Assembly: GCA_009809945.1 (NCBI GenBank)
Contig: WTPW01000032.1
Coordinates: 220,471-284,470, forward strand
Reading direction: 5' to 3'
Length of the DNA stretch: 64,000 bases
Source of the DNA: Gigaspora margarita
Taxonomy: Eukaryota; Glomeromycota; Glomeromycetes; Diversisporales; Gigasporaceae
A program made the position numbers and the translations under genes. Shown here piece after piece: positions 11,653 through 22,264 of this stretch. A model generated the notes under the pieces. That model saw only the letters and a program-made list of their open reading frames with translations, did not search any database and was not told the origin of the DNA. Within the stretch, counting starts at the first letter, position 1. Each line of letters opens with the position of its first letter.

Positions 11653-12154
11653 TATTCACAGCTAAAACCTACTAGAGCCTTCTGTATTCTCACTATATAG
11701 CTGACCTGGTTTTTGTACATCCCTCACCAACTGCCAATTAGTATTTACATATCTCCTACTTTACTCACATTACCTAATATAAACTTTCAATTTGGTGTAT
11801 GTTGCCAGGTGGGTACTTTATGCTTCCAATTTGGTGTACCTGAAGAGGATTTCCTCAAGTTTCTACTAGCATACTTTTTCAGGAGTTTGTATCTTAAGCC
11901 ATGCAGCTGCCTCTACTATATTGGGTAAGTATTTCAAGCCTGCATGCTGCTGCAACTAGCTGGTTTTCTGTGACTTCAAAACACAGGACTTAATATCTCA
12001 ATTCAGTAATGTGCTAATAACTGTACTTCTCTATCTGGTGATGAGATATCTGGGCATGTTTCACAAATGCTTCTAGTGCCAAATATAGTTGGATGGCAGG
12101 CATCTTGAGGCTCAGGGGTTACAGATGCATCCTCATTTTATAATGATTCTAAGT

Positions 12155-12171
12155 GGTTTAACAGAAATTTT
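12155..12171 (+). repeat. 17-bp target-site duplication, right copy
   Basis: This is identical to 10218-10234 and marks the right edge of the retroposon. Confidence 0.8.
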
Positions 12172-12589
12172 GATATATTAATTTGAATAAAACATAGGTA
12201 ATATTCTAGTATATATTGCAAGAAAGAGCCTATAGTTTGTGGAGAAGGTAGAGTTTGTAGTCTATAATAGTAAAAAAATTGTGGAAACATGTTGTTGGGT
12301 TATATATCTCAAGAGGGCTATGATTGGGGCTAATATAGCTTCTGTTATTTAAAGAATTTTTAGGAAGTTCAATTTCTTCATTATTGAAGTCTTTTTCTAA
12401 TAGGGATTCATTATTAATTTCTAATATTAGATAGTTGTTAGAGTTGGTAGCAGTTAGTAGTAAAGCACTATTGGAAAAAAGTTGTATTTTAGAAGGAGAT
12501 AAAGATATAGTATCTGAAGTATTGTTAAAATCTTCTGTAGAGATGCTTGCCATTTTAAGCTTAGTTCTCACAACTGCACAGGATATCAT
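12172..12589 (-). pseudogene. LINE N-terminal coding fragment
   Basis: An open minus-strand frame begins near 12589 (an internal Met, MASISTEDFNN, follows at about 12553) and runs for 119 residues, then stops near 12230. It is rich in S, N and E and has no recognised domain. After removal of the retroposon it is collinear with the LINE piece at 10217 and below, so it is read here as the start of the LINE coding region. This assignment rests on position and not on a domain match. Confidence 0.45.
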
Positions 12590-12676
12590 AGCCTGCCCTA
12601 TGCGTTGGATCTGACTATCATAAGCCTGGTTCTTCGCATAATTAAGTGTTATTTAATTTTATATAATATATTATAA

Positions 12677-13313
12677 AGGGAATAGAAATTTGTCGCACTC
12701 GCAACATGTCGCACCCCGTGATTTGACCAATCAAATTGCCCGATTTTGTAGACAAAAAATTTTTTTTAAAAAACTAAAATTCTACTAGTAAAATATAAGA
12801 ATAAATAAGTGATAATTATATATATAGTGTAAAATTTTCTTCTGACCAACTTTTTCTAAGTTACAAAGATAGATTATCTTAGTAAAAAATGATGTTTTAT
12901 AAGAAAAAACAAAAATTTCCAACGTTAGCACATATAGAACTTTTTTTTACTAATTAAATCTATATTTATGTTTACGTATTATATGCAAAATTTTACGCTA
13001 AACAACTTTTTCTAAGTCAAAAAGGTAGTTTGTTTTAGTAAAAAAAAAGTTTTATATGTGCTAACATTTGAAAATTTTGTTTTTCTTATAAAACGTCTTT
13101 TTTTACTAAGATAATCTATCTTTCTAACTTAGAAAAAGTTGTTTAGAATAAAATTTTACGTTACATAGTGTGCTATTTTATATATTTTTTACACTTAATT
13201 AAGTAAAAACTTTAATTTTTAAAAAAAAATTTTTTTGCCTACAAAATCGAGCGATTTGATTGGTCGAATCAGGGGGTGCGACATGTCGCGGGTGCGACAA
13301 AAAAATATTCCCT
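12677..13313. mobile_element. 637-bp foldback element
   Basis: The ends AGGGAATA and TATTCCCT are inverted and flanked by the direct repeat ATTATAA (12670-12676, 13314-13320). Inside, TTGTCGCAC with CAACATGTCGCACCCC is mirrored by GGGGGTGCGACATGTCGCGG. The arms pair over most of the length around a centre near 12990, including CAACTTTTTCTAAGT and its complement. It is non-coding. The 7-bp duplication does not by itself name a superfamily. Confidence 0.75.
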
Positions 13314-13422
13314 ATTATAAATATTAATTATTATATTAACCAATTAGAATTGAGATTAGGATATCATGCTATATATGAATGAAATGGCTATTAAGTAAAA
13401 AAAATATTATGTAGAGTATGGC

Positions 13423-14410
13423 GACTTAGGGAAGTTGGTAAGTTGTCACCCCCAAGCAGCAGGTCTAGGGTTCAAATCCCACTGGTGACGCTTTGAAAAA
13501 ATAGACCAGTGTTCCAGTAACTGCTTCTCATCGATCGGTTGTGTACATTACCTGTAGGCCTTGGTACACCATCTCGAATGGGAGCTTTTGGGCACACAAA
13601 TCCAAGGAACCAGAGAAATAGAAATCCGTTTGGCAAGCCCTGAGTAAGGAGGTAGCAAAGATCTTTGACAGTGCTACCAAAGCTAGAATATTGAAAACCG
13701 GAGCTGGAGAATCAGACGATAAGACCCTCGAGGAGGGGGTCCACCAACCTGGCCGCCAGAGTCACACCGGAGGAAAAGAACCTATGTTTCGGAAGTAGGT
13801 ACCAAGGGAAGAAGGCCATATCGACCCTTCTAGGCTATCTGGTTTGGAAGTTTGTGAATCTGGTGTAAGGACCGGTAGGATGGTGAGGTGGGTGCTAGGA
13901 TTGGAGCGAACCTTGCAAGGGCAGAAGTAGGTAATGGTAGCGGTTCAGGTAACCTCTAGACTGCAAGTATATAGGTAAAGCTGTAGCGTAAGTTACCAAA
14001 GTATAGGTGAATACCTGGTGGGACAGGTACCGCTCTACCAAGTTTTCCCCGAGGATAACAGGACCAGGGTTACCTAGCTGGGTCCTAAGGACAACGGATG
14101 AGCATCCGGAACTGTCTGACTAACCGAGTACCAGGACTGTTCCGGTGATACAAGATGGGTTGGCAGGAGGAACATGAATCAGAAGGTTTAAATAGGCAAT
14201 TCCCATAGTTGGGTTGCAGGTATGGCAGCTAGTGTGGAACCTTAGGGTGGACCACTTAAATTAGACACCAAAAGTGTACGTGTGGCTAGTTGGATCCTCG
14301 TCAATGTAACAAATGCCGGTTGACCTCCATGTAGGTTAACTGACGGCCCTAGTATCTTGAATAAAATATCCTGAGTCCCAAGGTGGGCACTTTGAAACCA
14401 AAAAAAATAT
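13423..14410 (+). mobile_element. long tRNA-headed SINE, copy S1a
   Basis: The head at 13423-13495 has an A-box-like TAGGGAAGTTGG and a B-box-like GGTTCAAATCC in tRNA spacing, followed by ACTGGTGACGC. These are internal RNA polymerase III promoter boxes. A body of about 900 bp follows, ending in AAACCAAAAAAAATATATATA. The body is GC-richer than its surroundings. A second, shorter copy lies in reverse at 15997-16705, which confirms a dispersed repeat. ATATTAT at both sides may be the target duplication. It encodes no protein. Confidence 0.75.
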
Positions 14411-14439
14411 ATATATATATTATATGATAAATGGCCTGT

Positions 14440-14580
14440 CCCTAACTAAACCTTTTCATTAACTATATTACTAGCTTTACTAATCTTTACTTGTATTGAA
14501 CTATACTACTAACTCTTACTTGTCATTAACTATACTACTAACCCTAACTTTATTTCAAAATACATCTAATTACAAAGGAC
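14440..14580. repeat. degenerate tandem repeat, TTAACTATACTACTAAC type
   Basis: Three to four imperfect copies of TTAACTATACTACTAACYCT lie head to tail. No gene is present. Confidence 0.5.
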
Positions 14581-14602
14581 AATATGAAGAACTAAACAAC
14601 TA

Positions 14603-14835
14603 CTGTAATGCCTGAATATAAGCAACCTCCAAAAATAAGCAACTCCTATATTTGAGCCCAAAATACTAGAAAAATAAAATAAGCAACTCCATTAAAATTG
14701 TTAAATACAAAATAAATTTTATTAAGATAGGCCAATAGAATTGAGTATTTTTAAGTTACTAAATTTAAGCAACCCTTTAAAAAATTTAGCCAAAATGGGT
14801 GGCTTAGAGGGTTGTTTATATTCAGGACTTTATAG
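14603..14835. mobile_element. MITE-like TIR element, about 235 bp
   Basis: CTGTAATGCCTGAATATAAG at the left is inverted as TTTATATTCAGGACTTTATAG at the right, next to TA on both sides (14601-14602, 14836-14837). The GGGTTGCTTA motif recurs within the arms. Confidence 0.6.
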
Positions 14836-14869
14836 TACTGAAAAAATTTATAATAAAAATTAGCATGCA

Positions 14870-15360
14870 AAGATATACTAAATGGGATAATAAAAGAAAA
14901 ACTAACTTGTATCAAAAAACACCAAATTGGATAACAAAAAGCACCCAAATTGATAAGAGAGAAAATACTTAATTAAGCAATATTATCAATACAAGAAAGA
15001 ACAATACCTACTAGTAAAAGAAGCAACAAAATAAACTAAAAAATGCTAATATTAGCGATACAAGAAAAAACTCCAACTATAAAACTAAAATATTGACCCA
15101 ACAACACCAACTACCAGCAAAAGTGATACTAACTTCAATGATAAAAGAAAAATTCCAACCACCAGAAAAAAAAAAAACACTAATACTATGTACCAGTAAA
15201 AGAAGCCAATAGTAATATAAAAAAAATGTACTAAAATGGATAACACTAATGATGCAAATAATACCAATGATGTGAGAAAAGCACCAACTACTACCAAAAG
15301 AAGTACTAAAATGGATAATACCAATACTACAAGAAAAGGCACCAACTACTAATAAAAGAA
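14870..15360. repeat. degenerate minisatellite, about 50-bp unit
   Basis: Imperfect copies of ACTAAAATGGATAAYACYAA followed by TGATACAAGAAAAGCACCAACTACTA run head to tail. A reading frame on the minus strand (15085-15345) is open only because the repeat lacks stops in that frame, and is not a gene. Confidence 0.65.
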
Positions 15361-15982
15361 AGTCTAGAAGATAATAAATAAATAAGCATTAGTACAATAC
15401 TGTATTAAAAAAAAAAGCAAAAAAAGATCATAGATCTTTATTTCAATACTGTGTAACTAGTAGCTAGTAAAAACATGATTTGAGATAGATCAGAGATCAG
15501 TTAGTCATGTGATCTAGAAAATCTTACCTACATCAGCAAATTTATAGTAGCAAAATCTTTCAAAAAATCTTGTGAACCTGCAATATCTTTCAAAAAATTT
15601 TGCTAATCACAATGTATTTCAAAATATTTTGCAATAAATTTCAAAATATTTTATTTTTTGAAATATTTTGAAAATGATTTCAAAATATTTTGAAAGTAGT
15701 ATTGAAATATTTTTTGAAAAATTTTGCTAACCGCAATGTATTCAAAATATTTTGCAATAAATTTCAAAATATTTTATTTTTGAAATATTTTAGTGCAATA
15801 TAATTCAAAATATTTCAAAAAATTTTAGATCTGGAAAACCAAGCTGGATCAGTAGAACTGTAATCTGGGTTGTACCAAGAGTATATTGAACTAATATTTT
15901 TAAATAATTTTTATAATGTTTGAATATAATCTACAAACTCTTTATTACAATATCAGATTGATCTTTTGTTTATAATTAGATC

Positions 15983-15996
15983 TTTAGTTTTATATT
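15983..15996 (+). repeat. 14-bp target duplication of SINE S1b
   Basis: TTTAGTTTTATATT here is repeated exactly at 16706-16719. Confidence 0.75.
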
Positions 15997-16705
15997 TTTT
16001 TTAATCGTTTAAAGGCTGGGTACTATGGCCGGATTTTATTATGAGTATAAAGACGTAATATTTGTTACATGAATGAGGATACAACTAGCCACATGTGCAC
16101 TTTTGGTGCCTAATTTAAGTAGTACACCCAAAGGTTCTACACTAGCTGCCATACCTACAACCCAACTACGGAAGTTGCCTATTTAAACCCTCTGGTTCAC
16201 GATCCTCCTATTACTACCTTGATGCACTACATATATGTAGATATTATCGGGCCCCCAACCCTTTTAGATAATACAGCCTAAGGGCTACTTTACCCTCGCA
16301 CCAACTGCCTACCATAGTTTTTCTGTGTCCCATTCCACTTCTAAACCTGGATTTAGTGACATAAGCCACCTGCCCTTATTAGGTTTATTCCGATCCTGGC
16401 CACTCACCTCTTCTGGTAGTGCCATCATAGATTATAACTATTACCTCCTAATTCAGGACTTGCCAAATGGGGTTTCCATTTCTCCGGTTCCCTGAATTTG
16501 CAGTGTAACATTAACACCATTGTGCTGAAGCCCACATTTGAGATGGTGAAACCAAGGTAACAGGTTTTACAACCCAACCGATATGAGCCACACAGTTACC
16601 AAACACAGGCCTATTGTTTAAAGCATCAACAGTGGAATTTGAACTGTCGACCTGCCGCTTGGGGGTGACACCTTGACAACTTCTCTAAGGCACCACACCT
16701 ATATT
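15997..16705 (-). mobile_element. tRNA-headed SINE, copy S1b
   Basis: On the minus strand it begins with a degenerate tRNA-like head (16628-16695, GTGTCACCCCCAAGCGGCAG and AGTTCAAATTCCACT) and runs to a 3' end near 16010. The stretch ACAACTAGCCACATGTGCAC and the following blocks match S1a in reverse. It lacks a middle portion present in S1a. The flanking 14-bp duplication proves retroposition into element A2. Confidence 0.8.
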
Positions 16706-17726
16706 TTTAGTTTTATATTGTTTTTTTTATTTTTTTTGTTTTTATATTTTTTTTTTATTTTGTTTTTTCTATTTTTTTGTTTTTTTCTCTTTTTTTTTTG
16801 TATTTTATAATTTTTTTCTTTTTATTTTAGCACTTTACAAGAACACCAACATAACTTCTTTGGTGTTTTGCAAGAAAACCAACAACTTTTTGGCACTTTG
16901 CAGGAACACTAATTTGGCTTTGCAAGCCAATTCAGACTTTCAACACTTTGCAAGAACACAACTATTTTTTTGCAATTTCTAAATTTTCAAGAACATTTCT
17001 TTAAAGAAATGGTTTTAGTTAGCCACATGTTTCACAAGTTTTTGCAAGGTTTCACTACATTTATTTTTTTTTTTGATATTTTTGTTTTTGTTTTTTTTTT
17101 TAAATTTTTTTTATTAAATTATTTTATTCCTGTACTTTATGAGAATATTACTTTTACTTCCTAGCACTTTGCAAGAAACCTTTTTTGGCATTTTGTGAAC
17201 ATTAATCTGGCTTTTAACAATTTTTGAATTTTTAGAGAAATGGTAATTTGGGCTTTCTATATTTTTTTTTATTCAGTTTGCTTACATTTTTTGTTTTTTT
17301 TTATAGATTTTTTTTTATTTATTTTTTAATTTTTATTTTATATTCCTGACTTTTTGGTACTTTGCAAGAAAGCAACCTGACTTTTTTGGTACTTTACAAG
17401 AATACCAACTTTAAGAATACCAACTTTAACTTCTCTGGCACTTTGCATCAAACTAGATTTTTTGGCAATTTGTACAAACATCAACATTTCTAAGAAGTAG
17501 TTTTTTTTATTTTTTCACCTTTCTACTATTTTTAGAAATATTTAAATAAGGAGCAAAATGAAAATGATAGCCAAAACAAAAGAAATAACCAAATTAAAAA
17601 TGATAGTTAAAACAAAGAAGCAAAATAATAGCTAATTGCAAGTGAGTGAAAATAAGTACTTAGGGCTAGTTTTTTATAGAATTATATGTGATGAAATACA
17701 AAATATTATGTAATATAAAAATAATA

Positions 17727-18121
17727 TGGTGCTGGAAGTCTATACTCAACACATTTCAATTTTTAAATCGCTATAGTTTTTTGTACAAGAGGTTTTTTAA
17801 AAAACTGACTGGTAACTTTATAAAGGAATATTAGTTCTATAACTATGCCAAATATTTTTTTGAAAACCTTCTGTACAAAAAGTTGATGCATTTTAAAGAT
17901 TACTATTGTTTTATATATAATTATTATGTGTTTCAATTTTAATTAACTTTAAAGTACTATAACTTTTTATAAAGACATTATAAAAATCTGACCGGTAACT
18001 TTGTTTACTATGATGAGCTCTACAAGTTTGCCAAATAGCTTTTAAAAATATTGTCTCTATAAAAAGATGATGCATTTCAAAATTACCTTATTTTATTGTC
18101 TAGTATAGGCTTCCAGCACCA
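17727..18121. mobile_element. 395-bp MITE with internally duplicated halves
   Basis: TGGTGCTGGAAGTCTATACT and the mirrored AGTATAGGCTTCCAGCACCA are near-perfect TIRs flanked by TA (17725-17726, 18122-18123). The interior consists of two related direct halves, each containing TTTCAATTTT, CTATAACTTTTT-like, CTGACYGGTAACTTT and TGCCAAATA blocks. It is inserted in copy A2. Confidence 0.8.
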
Positions 18122-18702
18122 TACTATTTTTATTTTTATTTTTCTTTTTTTTTGGTTTTTTTTTGATTTTATTTTTTTCAACATTTTTTTCATTTTTTTT
18201 GTATAATAATATATAATAAAATATGTAATATTGGATAAAATTATATATTTAATTTAAATATATAATGTATAATAATAATAAAAAATAAAAAATTTTATAT
18301 TAAATTCAAAATTTTGCGAAAACTTGTAAAAATGTTCAAAAATTTGCAAAAGCATAATTATATAAATATGTATATCATATATTTATTTTTTAAAATTTTG
18401 AAATTTTGTAAAATATTGCAAAATATTGTGAAAATATATGAAATATTACCTCCAGTGACCCTGGAGGGGAGATAATTAGATACAGTGTTGCATTTTTATT
18501 TGCCCTATTTTGCATTATTTTGCAATATATTTTGAAATATTTCAAAATTTATTTCAAAATATTTTGAAAAAATTCTTTGAAAGATTGTACAATTACTGCA
18601 ATCTAGCATGTCAATCACAATTCCTTTAAAAGATTTCAGCATGCAATTTTTTTCAAAAAATTTTATATATTTATTTTGCTAATGTACACCCTGTATCTGT
18701 CT

Positions 18703-19182
18703 GTTCTTTAAATTAAATGAGTAACTCATTCTATATAATAATATGTTTGGTCAAAATAATCTTTTAAAAATATGAAAATGCTATTAAGTAAGGCTTCTTG
18801 TGCTCTAATTGAAAGTTAAAAAAAAGGTTCTTCTGATTTTAATTGTAGTTAAATTATCAAAATTGACTTGGTAGAACCAAGATACTTGGAATCAAAGAAA
18901 AGAATATAAGGATTTGCAAATTCGCTATTATACAAAGTATTATACTTTGTATAATAGTAAATTTGCAGATCCTTATATTCTCTTCTTTGATCCCAAAGTA
19001 TCTTGGGTTCTCAAGCCAATTTTGATGATTTAACTACTATTAAATCAGAAGAACCTTCTCTTTAACTTTCAATTCAGGTACCAGAATCCTTTACTTAATA
19101 GCATCTTTCATATTTTAAAAAGATTATTTTGACCAATCATATTATTATATAGGGTAAGTCACTCATTTGACTTAAAGAATAT
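18703..19182. mobile_element. 480-bp foldback element
   Basis: A nearly complete palindrome is centred near 18950 (TACAAAGTATTATACTTTGTA). The outer ends TTCTTTAAATTAAATGAGTA and ACTCATTTGACTTAAAGAA are inverted. Blocks such as AAGATACTTGG and CTATTAAGTAA are mirrored in the other arm. It is non-coding. Confidence 0.75.
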
Positions 19183-19465
19183 AGTAAATATTGGTAAACT
19201 TTAGTAAAAGATTTTTAGCTACCTGCTTAAAATTAAGAACTTAAACTTTGAACAAAAAAGTATTAAATGCCAAAGAATATATATTTAAAATTTAAAGAGA
19301 CTTTTATATGTATACTTTTAAATAAATTTAATTTAAATAATTTTTTTGTATAAATTTACATATAAAATTGAGTAAGTTACTCATTTGATCTATAAGTAAT
19401 TCACTTAGTTGAACATGTTTCTTGATTACTAAAGTAATTAAAATTTATTTTTTGTTTTACCTATA

Positions 19466-19632
19466 AGGGTGCTAACATTTATTAAATAATATTTTAGGGG
19501 TGGAGAGGTCAAGCAAAACCTTATCTCATATAAAAAAATTATAGCCAATCAAATTTAGCTAAATATATTACCTGAGGGTGGAGAGTAAGCCTCTATAGTA
19601 AATGAATATTAGGTAATAAATATTAGCACCCT
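19466..19632. mobile_element. 167-bp MITE
   Basis: AGGGTGCTAACATTTATTAA is inverted as TTAATAAATATTAGCACCCT-like sequence at the right. Inside, GGGTGGAGAG occurs twice in direct orientation. Confidence 0.6.
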
Positions 19633-19699
19633 AATATAAAATATATAAGTACATTTTATAATAATTAATAGTTATTCAGTATGAAGTGCTGAATAACTG

Positions 19700-20090
19700 A
19701 ATTATTTGTTTGATTGGTCGATTTTAAGCACCGAAGGTGCTTAAAATTCGACTAGTCAAATCATATGGCAAATAATTATAAGGTACAATAGTGCTCTAAT
19801 GCTAGTAAAGCACGATAGCGCTTTACTAGTATTAGAATACTATAGTACCGTAGTTATGAGTACTTTGTGCTTGAATAACTAGATTATATTTGTTGGTTTT
19901 GCATACCAACTGTTGACTGGCATTTGAGATTTTAAATTTTATACATGTGAGTTACACATGTCCGAATATATTTTAAATCTGGAACAGATTTAAAATATTT
20001 CAGATAATGTGTAACTCATGTGCATAAAAATTATAAAATTTCAAATGCCAGATAATAGTTGGTAAATGCAAAATCCAACAAATAGAAAAT
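19700..20090. repeat. cluster of three adjacent palindromes
   Basis: Three separate perfect-to-near-perfect hairpins lie in a row. The first centres on AAGCACCGAAGGTGCTT near 19733. The second runs from GGTACAATAGTGCTC to GTACC and centres near 19818. The third spans 19900-20085 and centres on AATCTGGAACAGATTT, with TTTGCATACCAACTG at its outer left arm. No coding potential is seen. Confidence 0.75.
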
Positions 20091-20099
20091 GCCATATAA

Positions 20100-20420
20100 T
20101 TGTAATTTATTAGTAAAATTTTTTATAATCTTGGGGCAAAATTAATCAATTCTGATCTAGCCAACCATGATTCTGATGCACTCTGAAGTATTCTGATCCA
20201 GATTTTGAAGACATCCCTATGAGTTTTCAAATTTCTCTTACTAGCAATAATACATATTATATAGAACTCATACAAAAGGGTCACCAAAATTTCAGGTTTA
20301 GAGATATAAAGTGCATCAGAATCATGGCTAACTGGACCATAATTGATCAATTTTGGCTTAGTATTATAAAAAATTTTACTAATAAAATCATATCTGTGCA
20401 TTAAGTAAAAAAATGTGTTT
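20100..20420. mobile_element. foldback element, copy F1
   Basis: The left arm (about 20108-20215) contains ATTCTGATGCACTCTGAAG and is mirrored in the right arm (about 20265-20395) around 20240. The same arm sequence appears in F2 at 21640-22090. The apparent reading frames on both strands come from the palindrome. Confidence 0.65.
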
Positions 20421-20531
20421 GTCACTGGTAGTAACAGTCACTAGAGCATAGTTGACCAATTAGGTTATGTAATATTATGATCAAAACAAAACAAAATATC
20501 AAAACTTACTATTATTAGGGTCAGGTTGGAG

Positions 20532-21372
20532 TAGTGTTGTTAGCTGAAATTATTTTAAGCTTGTAGAAATATTTCGACTTTTGACATTTAGCATGTTGAA
20601 ATTCTAAAGTAATGTCAAAATACTAAAGTTATGTCAAAATTCTAAATAGTGTCGAAATGTCTAAATTAGCTAATTAATAAATAAGTATTATATCTTGTAC
20701 TTATAAGTTGTGCAATATATGAAATATGCGTTAATTCATCTTATATGAGATATACTTTTATTTACTATCTTAATTTATTGAATTTAGTCTTTAAAAAATC
20801 TATTTTCTATATAATTAGTTTTAAAAAAATTTTTTATCTGATTTATTTAACTAAACAATATGTATTATCAAAGCAATTAGAACAATTAAATATATAAATT
20901 TGATTATATGTAATAATTACAATATTAAGCTTTTAAATACAATAAAATTTAAATTAAAATATGTTAACTTTATAGATGAATTCGATAAAGTAAATATTTA
21001 GTCATGTAAATTACAATTTTACTTTTATCGCTCAAATACTGTAATTTAAAAACAAAAAGCCAACTATAATATATATCTTTATTTAATATTGAAAAAAAAA
21101 CATTTAACTTGAAATAAAAATTTATACGCCAATAAGCATTGAAAACTGATATAAAGTTTATCTACCAAGTGTATCAGTTTTGGGAAGTTAGACTGTATAA
21201 TGTTTTTTATTTAGATATTTAGTCATATAATATCTATTTAGTCAAATATTTAGACATTTAGTCAAATTTAGGATTTTGACATTTCGACAAAAATAATGCT
21301 ATGTCAAAATATATTTAGATACCAAAGTGTCTAAATTTTTGACTAAATAGCATATTTCAGCTAACAACACTA
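20532..21372. mobile_element. hAT-type MITE, 841 bp
   Basis: TAGTGTTGTTAGCTGAAAT and ATTTCAGCTAACAACACTA are perfect 19-bp inverted ends. The flanks carry the perfect 8-bp direct repeat GGTTGGAG (20524-20531, 21373-21380), the duplication length of the hAT superfamily. Subterminal regions are full of TGTCAAAAT, TAGACATTT and TGTCGAAAT. No transposase is encoded, so it must depend on another element for movement. Confidence 0.9.
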
Positions 21373-21639
21373 GGTTGGAGCCATAGTTAGAGTTTGATTA
21401 AAACTTAGTGTATAGTAAAATTTTGCAAAGAATTTTTTTTGTATAAAAAAAAGTAGGTTCATAGACAAAATTTTAAGTTAGAAGTGATTTTTCAAAAAAA
21501 TTAAAGTTTTTGTATTTTTTATGTTACATATAATTCTTTAATCTATTTGGTCAATCATACTTTGGTAAATATCACTACCAGTGACAAATAGATTCACTCT
21601 AAGTGAGATTTACTCTAAGTTTATAAATTTGAAAATTCT

Positions 21640-22225
21640 GGGTTCGATGTGTCAGATCTAGGTTAGTGTTTAGCTCTAGTTGTTAGCAAGCTCTAAAGCA
21701 AATTTATTAGCTAGGCACTTTTTACTTAATAAATGGATATGATTTCATTAGTAAAATTTTTTATGATTTTGAGACAAAATTGATCAATTCCAATTTAGTT
21801 GAACATGATTCTGATGCACTCTGAAGTATTCTGACCTGGAATTTTGGTGACTCTCCAGTATAACTCATACTGGGAGTTATCAAAATTCCAGGTCAGAATG
21901 CTTCAGAGTGCATTATAATCATAGCTGGCTAGATTGAAATTGATCAATTTTGCCCCAAGATCATACCAATAAATCAGATCCATTTATTAAGTAAAAAATG
22001 CCCAGCTGATAATTTTGCTATAGAACCTGCTAACAACATGGCCTAAACACCAACCTAGATCCAACACATCCAACCTGGAATTTTTGGGACCCTCCTGTAA
22101 AATTCCTCTGGTATGAGTTAATAATTTTGCTATAGAACCTGCTAACAACTAGGACTAATACTGACCTAGATCCAATACATCCAACTGGAATTTTGGTGAC
22201 CCTCCTGTAAAATTCTGTTTCATTT
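21640..22225. mobile_element. foldback element, copy F2, with partial tandem duplication
   Basis: The arms, centred near 21860, pair GATCTAGGTTAGTGTTTAG with CTAAACACCAACCTAGATC-like sequence and CCTGGAATTTTGGTGA with its complement. The right arm is followed by a second copy of about 110 bp: TAATTTTGCTATAGAACCTG occurs at about 22011 and again at about 22121. The reading frame on the minus strand here is a by-product. Confidence 0.65.
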
Positions 22226-22264
22226 ATCAATAGTCAAAATAATTAGCAATCATTAATTATGGGT

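Larger units (their letters stand above)
10235..12154 (-). mobile_element. retroposon (SINE or retrocopy) with 17-bp TSD
   Basis: Between the two 17-bp repeats lies about 650 bp of unique sequence plus a Tc1 element. On the minus strand it ends AATAAAG...CCCCTAAATATT followed by an A tract, which reads as a poly(A) tail at its left end. This is the signature of target-primed reverse transcription. No tRNA-like boxes or protein domain were recognised, so it could be a SINE without an obvious tRNA head or a retrocopied transcript. It interrupts the LINE N-terminal coding region. Confidence 0.65.
15531..18684. mobile_element. 2 kb TA-duplicating TIR element, copy A2, with two insertions
   Basis: It starts CATCAGCAAATTTATAGTAG and ends TATTTTGCTAATG, with TA on both sides (15529-15530, 18685-18686). 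Removing the SINE at 15997-16705 (with its duplication) and the MITE at 17727-18121 leaves about 2034 bp, almost the 2031 bp of copy A1. The internal GCACTTTGCAAGAACAC array is present. Many sites that are CG in A1 are TG or CA here, so this copy looks older. Confidence 0.8.

Noticed and set aside
13423-13495. A genuine tRNA gene
   Set aside because: The acceptor strands do not pair well and the body continues as a dispersed repeat, so it is a SINE head.
15085-15345. 86-codon minus-strand frame
   Set aside because: It lies wholly within a degenerate minisatellite and is valine/leucine low complexity.
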